A DNA stretch of 11,449 nt from Methylomonas sp. (GTDB lineage: Bacteria; Pseudomonadota; Gammaproteobacteria; Methylococcales; Methylomonadaceae). The stretch covers positions 1 through 11,449 of the forward strand of contig JAQTYP010000062.1 of the NCBI GenBank assembly GCA_028688235.1, read 5' to 3'. A model generated the notes under the pieces. The model searched no databases, was not told the DNA's origin, and saw nothing but the letters and a program-made list of their open reading frames with translations. How positions within the stretch are numbered: the stretch's first letter is position 1; every line of letters starts with the position of its first letter. The position numbers and the translations under genes are program-made. This document shows, in pieces, positions 5,983 to 11,449 of the stretch.

Positions 5983-6183
5983 ATGCTCGACTCAGTTTCA
6001 TCCATCGCCGCGCTGGCTACTCAAATGAGTGCCCAAAAAACCGGGCAACAAGTTGAAGTCGCCATGTTGAAAAAGGCTCAAGATATGCAAAGGCAACAGG
6101 GAGAAGCCGTGTTGAAACTCATGGAATCGGCCACGGTTTCGCCTTCCTCGGCACCCGCCACAAGCATCGACGTGTACATTTAA
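5983..6183 (+). CDS. YjfB family putative motility protein
   Basis: This 66-aa protein fits the YjfB_motility family: an N-terminal SSIAALATQMSAQKTGQQVE, then VAMLKKAQDMQRQQGEAVLKL and a short tail ending in SIDVYI, as in known members. The family is small, soluble and linked to motility by genome context; its biochemical role is not established. A very strong ribosome-binding site, AAGGAGGAGG (5971-5980), precedes ATG at 5983. It is the second gene of an operon driven by a sigma-28-like promoter. It ends convergently with the nuclease gene, with only 6 bp between stop codons, inside the palindrome AACCGGTT (6182-6189). Confidence 0.85.
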   Translation: MLDSVSSIAALATQMSAQKTGQQVEVAMLKKAQDMQRQQGEAVLKLMESATVSPSSAPATSIDVYI

Positions 6184-6189
6184 CCGGTT

Positions 6190-6948
6190 TTAGCTCTTGT
6201 CGCAACCTCTCGGTAGCACCCATGAAGCCGATGGCTTGTCATGCTTCGCATAGTCGGCCACCGGTATTTTCTCGCCGGTTAGGCGCTCGATTTCGTCGAC
6301 CGTTACCAAATAACGATCCAGGTTCTTCTTGGTGGCTTCTTGGCTATTCGGCACGATCCAGGCAATCGCCCGTTCATCCTGACCGTGACCTCGAATGATC
6401 ACCTTCCAGAAGGCGTCTGGCGTCATTACGCCATGGGATTGCACGAAATAATCGTCAGCCGGGTTGTTGCCCCAGATTACCCCACCGATAACCAAAAGCT
6501 CGTCGATGTCTCTGTAACACTCGATGATTTCCTCGGTCAGCAGCCAGGCGCCCCGGTTCATGTTGGCGGCTTGCGGCAGGATGTTGGTCATGGTGTTGCT
6601 TTGCTTGATCGCTGTTTCTGAATGATCCAGATGGTTCGCCGGGACCAGGTGGCCGCGGTCATAATCATGGCCATACCCCTTGGCGTTGGTTTGCTGGCAT
6701 TCGGCCGGTACTTGGGGATCGAGATAAAAACCACTTTCTCGTTTGCTGTTGCCGCTGTCGCGCTGGGCGTTGTAGCTGAATTTCACGGCACCGCGTTTCT
6801 GGCAATCCAGCCAGACGGTAAAACTTTCGTAATGTAATGGGCGTACATTGGCCGGAGGCGGTAAGGCGGCCGAGGCGTCGCGCCTGGCTTGAGGTTGCGA
6901 GCATGCCGACAAGGCAATACAGACGAGCGTGAAAACGGTATAGCGCAT
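6190..6948 (-). CDS. DNA/RNA non-specific endonuclease, lipoprotein
   Basis: This protein of about 252 aa is a beta-beta-alpha-metal (Endonuclease_NS, NucA/Serratia nuclease-like) enzyme that cuts DNA and RNA with Mg. The catalytic motif is DRGH (97-100) with general base H100. Further conserved stretches are TNILPQAANMNRGAW (121-135), where N131 should bind the metal, and E139/E140 downstream. The start at 6948 gives a clean lipoprotein signal (MRYTVFTLVCIALSAC) with lipobox LSAC and C16 as the lipidated residue. A frame 14 codons longer exists but would bury the signal. The enzyme should be anchored in the outer membrane or periplasm, where it may degrade incoming or environmental nucleic acid. 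No strong ribosome-binding site was seen. Confidence 0.88.
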   Translation of the reverse strand: MRYTVFTLVCIALSACSQPQARRDASAALPPPANVRPLHYESFTVWLDCQKRGAVKFSYNAQRDSGNSKRESGFYLDPQVPAECQQTNAKGYGHDYDRGHLVPANHLDHSETAIKQSNTMTNILPQAANMNRGAWLLTEEIIECYRDIDELLVIGGVIWGNNPADDYFVQSHGVMTPDAFWKVIIRGHGQDERAIAWIVPNSQEATKKNLDRYLVTVDEIERLTGEKIPVADYAKHDKPSASWVLPRGCDKS

Positions 6949-7344
6949 GGTGGAGACGATCCTGTAAGCAAAAGGCGGCCAATCTACCACACTCTAATAA
7001 ACCGATTAGCCCAGCGGCGATTGAGCGAATCAAATAAACCGCCGAAGGCTCCTTTTCTTTAACTGAAAAGAAGGCTGAATAAGTCCACGCACTTAAGCGC
7101 AAGCAGCACCTCACTTAAACTCGCTCCGGAAGGCCCTTCGGTCGCCGGTCGGTTCGAGGCGGACACTTAATTTGCCCGAAAGACGATCGTTCGGGCATTC
7201 GGGAAATATGCGAAATGTCGTGGCAAGGGCTATGTCTTCCAATGCTGACAGCGAAGTCAGTATAAGCGGACGGCGGTTTGCTATGGCAAAGGTGCGGCGA
7301 GGCGCAACCGCCCGGAAAATACGTTGAAAATCCGATGTTGTAAA
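6949..7344. other. Noncoding region with several hairpins
   Basis: No gene is supported in these 396 bp. Hairpins include GATT/AATC (about 7019-7031), GCCCGAA/TTCGGGC (7174-7180 and 7190-7196), CTGAC/GTCAG (about 7244-7260) and the larger GGCGGTT/AACCGCC (7272-7278 and 7306-7312). The last lies just past the 3' end of the RepA-like gene and could stop or stabilise its transcript, though no U-run follows. The promoter of the nuclease lipoprotein gene should also lie here; I could not identify it. Confidence 0.5.
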
Positions 7345-8013
7345 TTAGGTGGTGTTCAGAATGTCCTTGATACTGCGGAGCGCCGAGCGGCGGGCGCTAT
7401 TCGCGCTTGCCGGCGTGGATTGACTTGCAGCACTTGAAATCAAATCGATTTTCGCTTTGTTCTTCGTTTCTTGTTTGCACGTCTTTTTTTTCAATCGGGC
7501 CGAAGCCTTGTCCCGCTCGAATTTGAGACGGCCGGCCAGTCCGAAAAGGGTAAACAGCTTGGCCGATATCGTCCGGATCGCGGCATAACCCTTATAAATC
7601 GTATCGCCGAGCTTTTCGCAAAGCGGATAGACGGTGATCAGGCCGGCTTTTACCAAGTCACGAATCGCCCGCTCTGCCCGTTTTAACGACAGGCCGGCCT
7701 TGCCGGCGATGAAAGACATGGTGATGCCTTGGAAGGACGCATCGTTTTGCGGAATGCCGACGCGGAGCGTGGCGAGGTCGAGATAATGCAGCAGGCAGCC
7801 AAGAACGGCCAGGCAGGCTTCCCGGCGCTCGCTGCGCTGTTGTCGGTCGGAGCCGTTGGCCAGATTTAACGATGGGATGGACGAGGCGGGGTCGCTGTAG
7901 TAACGCCGGATTTCTGCTATGACTTTTTCGATGAGCTTGGGGCGAGTGTGTTGCTTCGGAGGCTCGAACCACCTCGGATTATCCGGTGAGTGACCACACT
8001 TATTGCCGTGCAT
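7345..8013 (-). CDS. RepA-like plasmid replication initiator (intact copy)
   Basis: This 222-aa protein resembles RepA-like plasmid initiators, probably of the IncFII_repA type. Its conserved core runs from NPRWFEPPKQHTRPKLIEKV through SDRQQRSERREACLAVLGCL and LDLATLRVGIPQNDASFQGI. It ends with SLKRAERAIRDLVKAGLITV, a likely winged-helix DNA-binding unit (about 95-130), then YKGYAAIRTISAKLF. The C-terminal 45 residues are basic, then Ser/Ala-rich. A copy about 86% identical over the first 177 residues lies at 9411-9941. The 119-bp region upstream is also shared and contains an overlapping leader frame. No good ribosome-binding site precedes ATG 8013, which fits translational coupling to that frame. 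The family name is from recollection of conserved blocks. Confidence 0.75.
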   Translation of the reverse strand: MHGNKCGHSPDNPRWFEPPKQHTRPKLIEKVIAEIRRYYSDPASSIPSLNLANGSDRQQRSERREACLAVLGCLLHYLDLATLRVGIPQNDASFQGITMSFIAGKAGLSLKRAERAIRDLVKAGLITVYPLCEKLGDTIYKGYAAIRTISAKLFTLFGLAGRLKFERDKASARLKKKTCKQETKNKAKIDLISSAASQSTPASANSARRSALRSIKDILNTT

Positions 8014-8132
8014 TCGCGATCTACAATCCCATAGAAATACGTCCGGTTAGCCGAATGATTCAAAGCATTTGAATCTAGCAAAAAATACCATTGACAAAAT
8101 GCGGCATATTGACGCATTCTTGATGTTAGTTA
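8014..8132 (-). promoter_or_regulatory. repA leader with palindrome and overlapping leader frame
   Basis: This stretch is conserved without indels upstream of the second repA copy (9942-10060). GATTCAAA-GCA-TTTGAATC (8057-8075) is a perfect 8-3-8 palindrome. An open frame starting at 8117 (MRQYAAFCQWYFLLDSNALN) runs across the repA start in another frame and ends at 7917. Such overlapping leader frames couple initiator translation in IncFII- and IncB-type plasmids, usually under antisense RNA control. ATTGAC occurs twice about 17 bp apart (8090 and 8107). The regulatory role is inferred. Confidence 0.45.
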
Positions 8133-8172
8133 TTAATTTACAAACGAAAAGCCATGAGTGGGGGGTAACTTA

Positions 8173-8385
8173 GTGGAATTCGATAGTATCGCGGCAGCAT
8201 CTGGAACTGATTTTTATAGATTTAGTAACATCACATTCAATCAAGTTACAACGTTATCGGAAATGCTTCCGGTACCGGCCCATAATTTACAGCTTGCCGC
8301 TCCAATACCAAGCGCCATTTGGTTATTTGAAGCCGGGTTACGCTATTGCTCTACCCAGTTTACGGACCATGAGGACATCAAATGA
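8173..8385 (+). CDS. Small protein with PEP-CTERM-like fragment, coupled to GIY-YIG gene
   Basis: This frame of 70 aa starts at GTG 8173, preceded by a G-rich ribosome-binding site (8160-8165); GTG 8158 would be an alternative start. I do not recognise it as a known full-length family. The segment LPVPAHNLQLAAPIPSAIWLF (written in two parts: LPVPAHNLQLAAP, then IPSAIWLF) looks like the VPxPAAxWLFGSGL sorting signal of PEP-CTERM-type exported proteins, but the following membrane helix and basic tail are missing. It may be a fragment of such a gene, or the similarity may be chance. Its stop overlaps the next ATG as ATGA, so the two are translated together. Base composition is lower in GC than in kfrA or rep, suggesting a different origin. 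Confidence 0.5.
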   Translation: MEFDSIAAASGTDFYRFSNITFNQVTTLSEMLPVPAHNLQLAAPIPSAIWLFEAGLRYCSTQFTDHEDIK

Positions 8386-8876
8386 CTAGCAATCACTTTC
8401 CACACCTTTCTTGCGTTTGGAGTGCACCGTACAACTGGGACACCCTTAATGTGACCGTTGACATTCCGAATGAGCCTGGGTATTACGCTTTTACAGACCA
8501 TTCAGAAATATTGCAGCCATCGACGTCTGAAAAAAACGTACTTTATGTCGGAATAGCAACAAGTAGCATTAGGGAGAGGATAAGGAAGTACAAGACCGGC
8601 GACACGAGCGGCATAATGAACCTACATCGTGGAGGTTTCTTTCTAATGCTCTCTCGAGGTGTTGCGCATGCCGAACTTGGTCGCGTAAGTCATTCGGTTC
8701 AAAAGAAGCCTGTTGAGGTTTTCAATCGGCCTACGCCATCGAACTCGCCAGCTCAACGCATTATTTCGCCACAATCGATCTATCTGCGTTGGGCGGTCGA
8801 TTATCGTGCAGCCATCGAGGCAAAACTCATTGAACAATTGAGGCAAAAATACAACACTGTTCATGCCAAGGACTAA
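8382..8876 (+). CDS. GIY-YIG domain nuclease-like protein
   Basis: This 164-aa protein carries a probable GIY-YIG endonuclease domain. The GIY-type motif is PGYYAF (32-37) and the YIG-type motif is LYVGIA (54-59). The expected arginine follows in SSIRERIRKY (R64/R66), the catalytic glutamate is E146 in AAIEAKLIEQL, and the conserved asparagine is N158. All catalytic positions are therefore present, with an insertion of about 60 residues before the final helix. GIY-YIG enzymes include homing endonucleases, restriction enzymes, repair nucleases and many unassigned small proteins. There is no extra DNA-binding domain. It is translationally coupled to the small upstream gene and sits between two copies of repA, transcribed opposite to both. 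A role in plasmid competition or defence is possible but unproven. Confidence 0.75.
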   Translation: MTSNHFPHLSCVWSAPYNWDTLNVTVDIPNEPGYYAFTDHSEILQPSTSEKNVLYVGIATSSIRERIRKYKTGDTSGIMNLHRGGFFLMLSRGVAHAELGRVSHSVQKKPVEVFNRPTPSNSPAQRIISPQSIYLRWAVDYRAAIEAKLIEQLRQKYNTVHAKD

Positions 8877-9027
8877 CTGTAGCGGCCCGATAATATAAAT
8901 CGCCGGAACTGATTACATCCGTTTTTCTGAACCAGATTATCTGAGAATATCCAGGTGTCAGGAACCAGATTAAGTGAAAATGGCGACAGCTATACGCTTT
9001 CTATAATGGGCCCCAATATTTCAACTG
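8877..9027. other. Noncoding spacer with direct repeats
   Basis: No gene is seen here. GAACCAGATTA occurs at 8929-8939 and 8962-8972, 33 bp apart, inside a longer imperfect repeat. A related GGAACTGATTA starts near 8904. GGGCCC near 9009 is a short palindrome. The repeats lie just past the GIY-YIG gene and before the hairpin array. Confidence 0.45.
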
Positions 9028-9136
9028 GTAACCAAGCTTCAGCTTGGTTACACAATCTTGGAAGCTCTGACTTCCCGATTAACTCGATGAAAGCTGGAGC
9101 TTTCAAGGCGTCGTTCCCAAACTGGAGTTTGGGAAC
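9028..9136. repeat. Array of four hairpins with ~28 bp period
   Basis: Four short inverted repeats follow one another. Unit 1 is 9028-9038/9041-9051 (11-bp arms, 2-nt loop). Unit 2 is 9060-9064/9071-9075 (GGAAG/CTTCC, degenerate inner pairs). Unit 3 is 9088-9095/9098-9105 (8-bp arms). Unit 4 is 9113-9123/9126-9136 (11-bp arms, GTTCCCAAACT). Their centres are 28, 29 and 28 bp apart. Unit 4 resembles a dispersed palindrome family often seen between genes. No protein reads through with any credibility. Confidence 0.75.
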
Positions 9137-9941
9137 CAGAGAGAACGGTATAAAAAAGGCATAAAAGCGGCGTCATAAATGTACCGATATTCCGATGAAA
9201 CCAGCCGATGGGGTTTCGCGCTCGAATGTTCAGGAACGGCCAATTTCCGACGGATAGTTTTTCTGACGAAGGTCTGTTGATTGATCTACAGCCGCAAGCC
9301 GTAATCCCAAAAAAGTGCGACCGCCTATAGATTGTGCCGAGCCATGCGAGGCGCAACGATCGCGAACGGTGCGCCTGACGGCAGCACCCTATAGCAGCGC
9401 ACCTTATGGCCTTCTTTTTCAGCCTGGCCGAGGCCTTGTCGCGTTCGTATTTCAGCCGGCCGCCGAGGCCGAACAGGGAGAAGAATTTCGCCGATATGGT
9501 CCGGATCGCGGCGTAGCCCTTGTAGACGGCATCGGCGATTTTTTCGCAAAGCGGGTGGACGGTAATCAAACCGGCTTTAACCAGATCCCCTATCGCCCTT
9601 TCCGCCCGTTTCGGGTTCAGGCCGGCTTTTTGGGCGATAAACGGCATGGATATGCCTTGAAAGGAGGCGTCGTTTTGAGGAATGCCAACGCGGAGCGTGG
9701 CGAGGTCGAGGTAGTGCAGAAGGCACCCCAGAACGGACAAACAAGCCTCTCGGCGCTCGCTGCGCTGTTGCCGGTCGGAGCCGTTGGCGAGGTTTAGCGA
9801 AGGGATGGCCGAAGCCGGCTCGCGGTAATAGCGGCGGATTTCGGCGATCGCCTTTTCGATGATTTTCGGGCGCGTGTGTTTGGGCGGCGGTTCGAACCAC
9901 CTTGGATTATCCGGTGAATGTCCGCACCCGTTGCCGTGCAT
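9048..9941 (-). pseudogene. Truncated second RepA-like gene (chimeric 3' end)
   Basis: Residues 1-177 (9411-9941) align without gaps to the intact RepA-like protein at 7345-8013, with about 24 differences, and keep the helix-turn-helix region (NPKRAERAIGDLVKAGLITV). After KKK177 all similarity stops. The frame then runs through a BIME-like repeat and the noncoding hairpin array before reaching a stop at 9048, adding 120 residues with no protein character. The natural C-terminus, basic then Ser/Ala-rich in the intact copy, is lost. Upstream the shared leader continues to 10060. Either the gene is dead, or a shortened product still binds DNA and could interfere with the intact initiator. Confidence 0.75.
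9325..9413. repeat. BIME-like inverted pair of palindromes
   Basis: CTATAG (9325-9330) plus a hairpin TTGTGCC/GGCGCAA (9332-9338 and 9350-9356) faces a second hairpin GGTGC...GCACC (9368-9388) plus CTATAG (9389-9394). The two halves are thus an inverted pair around CGATCGCGA, the layout of bacterial interspersed mosaic elements made of two REPs. The right half with its tail (9355-9413) is repeated at 1-60. The right edge coincides with the point where the second RepA-like gene loses homology to the first. Confidence 0.65.
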
Positions 9942-10060
9942 CCGCGATCTACAATTCCATGAAAATACGTCCGGTTAGCCGAAAGATTTGAAGCCTTTGA
10001 ATCTAGCAAAAAATACCATTGACAAAGTGTGTCATATTGACGCATTCTGGACGTTAGTTA
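9942..10060 (-). promoter_or_regulatory. Second repA leader (degenerate palindrome)
   Basis: This is the same length as the leader at 8014-8132 and is aligned without indels. The overlapping leader frame is still open (start 10045, MRQYDTLCQWYFLLDSKASN). The 8-3-8 palindrome has decayed: GATTTGAA-GCC-TTTGAATC (9985-10003) pairs at only 6 of 8 positions. Most codon changes between the two leader frames alter the amino acid, so there is no sign of selection on the peptide itself. Confidence 0.45.
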
Positions 10061-10141
10061 ATATCGCGCGCGAATCGTCGGGAAAAGCCAAATAGCCAAA
10101 CGTACCTTTTTGGCATTTAGCTCATCGGAAACCCAGAAAAT

Positions 10142-10162
10142 GGTATGCGGCGCATACCCTAC
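10142..10162 (-). repeat. REP element, GTAG type
   Basis: GGTATGC-GGC-GCATACC (10142-10158), a perfect 7-3-7 palindrome, is followed by CTAC (10159-10162). On the minus strand it reads GTAG plus hairpin. Loop and arms differ from the copy at 3182-3202 by paired changes that keep the stem intact, and the next bases (cggcttc against gggcttc) are also alike. It sits between the leader of the truncated repA and the EEP gene. Confidence 0.7.
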
Positions 10163-10214
10163 GCGGCTTCGAGAATTTCATACGAGTGCCGTCAAACAAT
10201 AACGTGGAGAAAAA

Positions 10215-11264
10215 ATGTCTACATCAGCTAATCAAAAAACTTTCAGCATCCTAACTTTCAATACAAAGCTTTTTAAAGGTTCGTTGATGGACCAAGTATT
10301 GGTCGATTTGGAAGCAAGACTTGATGACATCAAGGTTGGGAATTTACCTAGCTTAAAAGAGATATTCAACATAAAGGTGCCACATCTAAGCGAGCAAGAC
10401 GATGCGCGTGCAATAGAAATTGTAAAAAAGATAAAGAGCCTCAGTCCGGACATCGTCTGCCTGCAAGAGGTTTGGGGCCCAGATTTTCGGAAGGAGTCCA
10501 TCATCGATCCACTGACAATAGAATATCCATATCAATACATGCAGGACTTTGATTTTGGTCTCCATGCAAGCGACGACATGGCTGAGGTGGTGTTAAACCA
10601 TTTTGGAGACATTCCAAGTATGTTACGAGATAGGCTGAAAGATGCAATTAAATTGGTAACTAATAGTATTACCGGAAAAATGACCAATGGACTGGTGATT
10701 TTGAGCAAAACAAAGCTTTCAAACTGTTCTACAACCGAATATGCAAGATTATCTGGAGAAGACCCGGAGGATACTCTTGTGAGAAAGGGTTTTGCAAAAA
10801 TCCAGATTAGCGCTCCAGTTAATCTCACGCTTGCAACGACCCACATGCCAACGACCCCGGATATCATTTATCAATTGCTCAGCGCTAAAGACACGACGTC
10901 TCCCGCGAGATGGCTCCTTGATACTAGCACACAGTGGACGGACTCGATTTTTCTCGGCGACTTTAATCTGCACTATTACACGGACAGTGAACGCAAAAAA
11001 CTTAATGATATTATGCGAGACATAAACCCAAACGCCGAAGATCTATTAACGCGAATAAAAGAGAGAGAGGCGGCGTATACCGACCTCAATGGTTCCAAAG
11101 AAAGGATAGATTACATCTATTTCTCACAGGCGAAAAACGCCAACGCGCGAAGGTTGTCGCCTCGTAAAGTGGAAGTGCTTGATTGGCACCTGGATAAGGA
11201 TCCCTCGTGTACTCTGTCCGATCACCGCCCCGTGCTGGCGACTTTTGATATCGTAAAGGGATAA
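10215..11264 (+). CDS. Endonuclease/exonuclease/phosphatase (EEP) family protein
   Basis: This 349-aa protein has the metal-dependent EEP (DNase I-like) fold. Motifs in order are FNTKLF (15-20, N16), CLQEVWG (82-88, E85), TNGLVILSK (157-165), ATTHMP (207-212, H210), LGDFNLH (247-253, D249 and N251), RIDYIYF (297-303) and LSDHRPVLATF (334-344, D336 and H337). Every catalytic position is kept. The family covers nucleases, sphingomyelinases, inositol phosphatases and others; the long insertion between E85 and the NGL motif and the overall layout recall sphingomyelinase-like members. There is no signal peptide, so it is probably cytosolic. GGAG (10206-10209) lies 5 nt before the ATG. It is monocistronic. 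Base use is clearly more AT-rich than in kfrA or rep, suggesting acquisition. Confidence 0.85.
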   Translation: MSTSANQKTFSILTFNTKLFKGSLMDQVLVDLEARLDDIKVGNLPSLKEIFNIKVPHLSEQDDARAIEIVKKIKSLSPDIVCLQEVWGPDFRKESIIDPLTIEYPYQYMQDFDFGLHASDDMAEVVLNHFGDIPSMLRDRLKDAIKLVTNSITGKMTNGLVILSKTKLSNCSTTEYARLSGEDPEDTLVRKGFAKIQISAPVNLTLATTHMPTTPDIIYQLLSAKDTTSPARWLLDTSTQWTDSIFLGDFNLHYYTDSERKKLNDIMRDINPNAEDLLTRIKEREAAYTDLNGSKERIDYIYFSQAKNANARRLSPRKVEVLDWHLDKDPSCTLSDHRPVLATFDIVKG

Positions 11265-11273
11265 AAGGCTGCA

Positions 11274-11378
11274 TTGGCTACGCGTAAGTAGCCAAGCCCG
11301 CGTAGCTCCGATTAGCGATAGCAAATCGGAGGAATGTTAGCTTCGAAATGTGCGATTACGCAAGCTAATCGCACCTAC
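11274..11378. repeat. Hairpin plus inverted REP pair (BIME) after EEP gene
   Basis: Three hairpins follow the EEP stop codon. TTGGCTAC/GTAGCCAA is at 11274-11281 and 11288-11294. GTAG plus CTCCGATT/AATCGGAG is at 11302-11331. GTGCGATTA/TAATCGCAC plus CTAC is at 11350-11378. The last two are REP-type units in opposite orientation, each with GTAG on its outer side, so together they form a BIME. They may also end or protect the EEP transcript. The remaining bases to 11449 show nothing I can name. Confidence 0.7.
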
Positions 11379-11449
11379 ATTTTGGATGACAGCTTATTGC
11401 CTTATTCCCGTCTCCGCAAATTTCATCTCATGTGACGGCTTGGGGTCGG

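Noticed and set aside
8955..9164. 69-aa plus-strand frame over the hairpin array
   Set aside because: It runs through four palindromes; the sequence is explained by the repeats, and no start signal is seen.
9315..9797. 160-aa plus-strand frame over the truncated repA
   Set aside because: It mirrors the repA coding strand and starts inside a BIME repeat.
11274..11378. Rho-independent terminators after the EEP gene
   Set aside because: The hairpins are strong but none is followed by a T-run; REP-type palindromes explain them better.

Overview
The window looks like part of a plasmid, or of a plasmid integrated in a chromosome, from a gammaproteobacterium. The plasmid character rests on a Rep_3-type initiator with an iteron origin, a ParDE toxin-antitoxin pair, a KfrA-type coiled-coil DNA-binding protein and two copies of a RepA-like initiator. 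The host assignment is inference: REP/BIME-type palindromes, a YjfB motility protein behind a sigma-28-like promoter and a PEP-CTERM-like protein fragment remind me of methanotrophic gammaproteobacteria such as Methylomonas, but nothing in the window proves this. No rRNA, tRNA, CRISPR array, transposase or conjugation gene was seen.

Layout. 1-309: REP-like palindrome and a compound inverted repeat, no gene. 310-896 (minus): parD-parE with a palindromic operator. 897-1354: noncoding, with a stray iteron and AT-rich tract. 1355-2248 (minus): Rep_3 initiator. 2255-2551: rep promoter and origin, with five phased 21-22 bp iterons, an AT-rich tract and a sixth iteron. 2653-3105 (plus): GNAT acetyltransferase. 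3182-3202: GTAG-type REP. 3288-4187 (minus): Ser/Thr protein kinase with integron-cassette-like ends. 4336-4556 (minus): frameshifted small gene translationally coupled to kfrA. 4553-5512 (minus): kfrA, with a palindromic upstream region.

5650-6183 (plus): sigma-28-like promoter, structured leader, a 69-aa unknown gene and a YjfB-family gene. 6190-6948 (minus): lipoprotein DNA/RNA non-specific endonuclease. 6949-7344: noncoding hairpins. 7345-8013 (minus): intact RepA-like initiator with a 119-bp leader. 8173-8876 (plus): two-gene operon ending in a GIY-YIG domain protein. 8877-9410: noncoding, with a four-hairpin array of about 28 bp period and a BIME. 9411-9941 (minus): second, truncated RepA-like copy plus its leader to 10060. 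10142-10162: second GTAG-type REP. 10215-11264 (plus): endonuclease/exonuclease/phosphatase (EEP) family protein. 11274-11378: hairpin and inverted REP pair.

How it works together. Replication (Rep_3 with iterons, and RepA-like), stabilisation (ParDE, KfrA) and accessory cargo (kinase, GNAT, GIY-YIG pair, nuclease lipoprotein, EEP protein, motility operon) are interleaved, with palindromic repeats at most boundaries. Two unrelated initiator families plus a duplicated, broken copy of one of them suggest a fused or rearranged multireplicon plasmid. No single complete new system stands out. The best candidates for a closer look are the sigma-28-driven plasmid operon, the GIY-YIG pair between the two repA copies, and the frameshifted gene coupled to kfrA.
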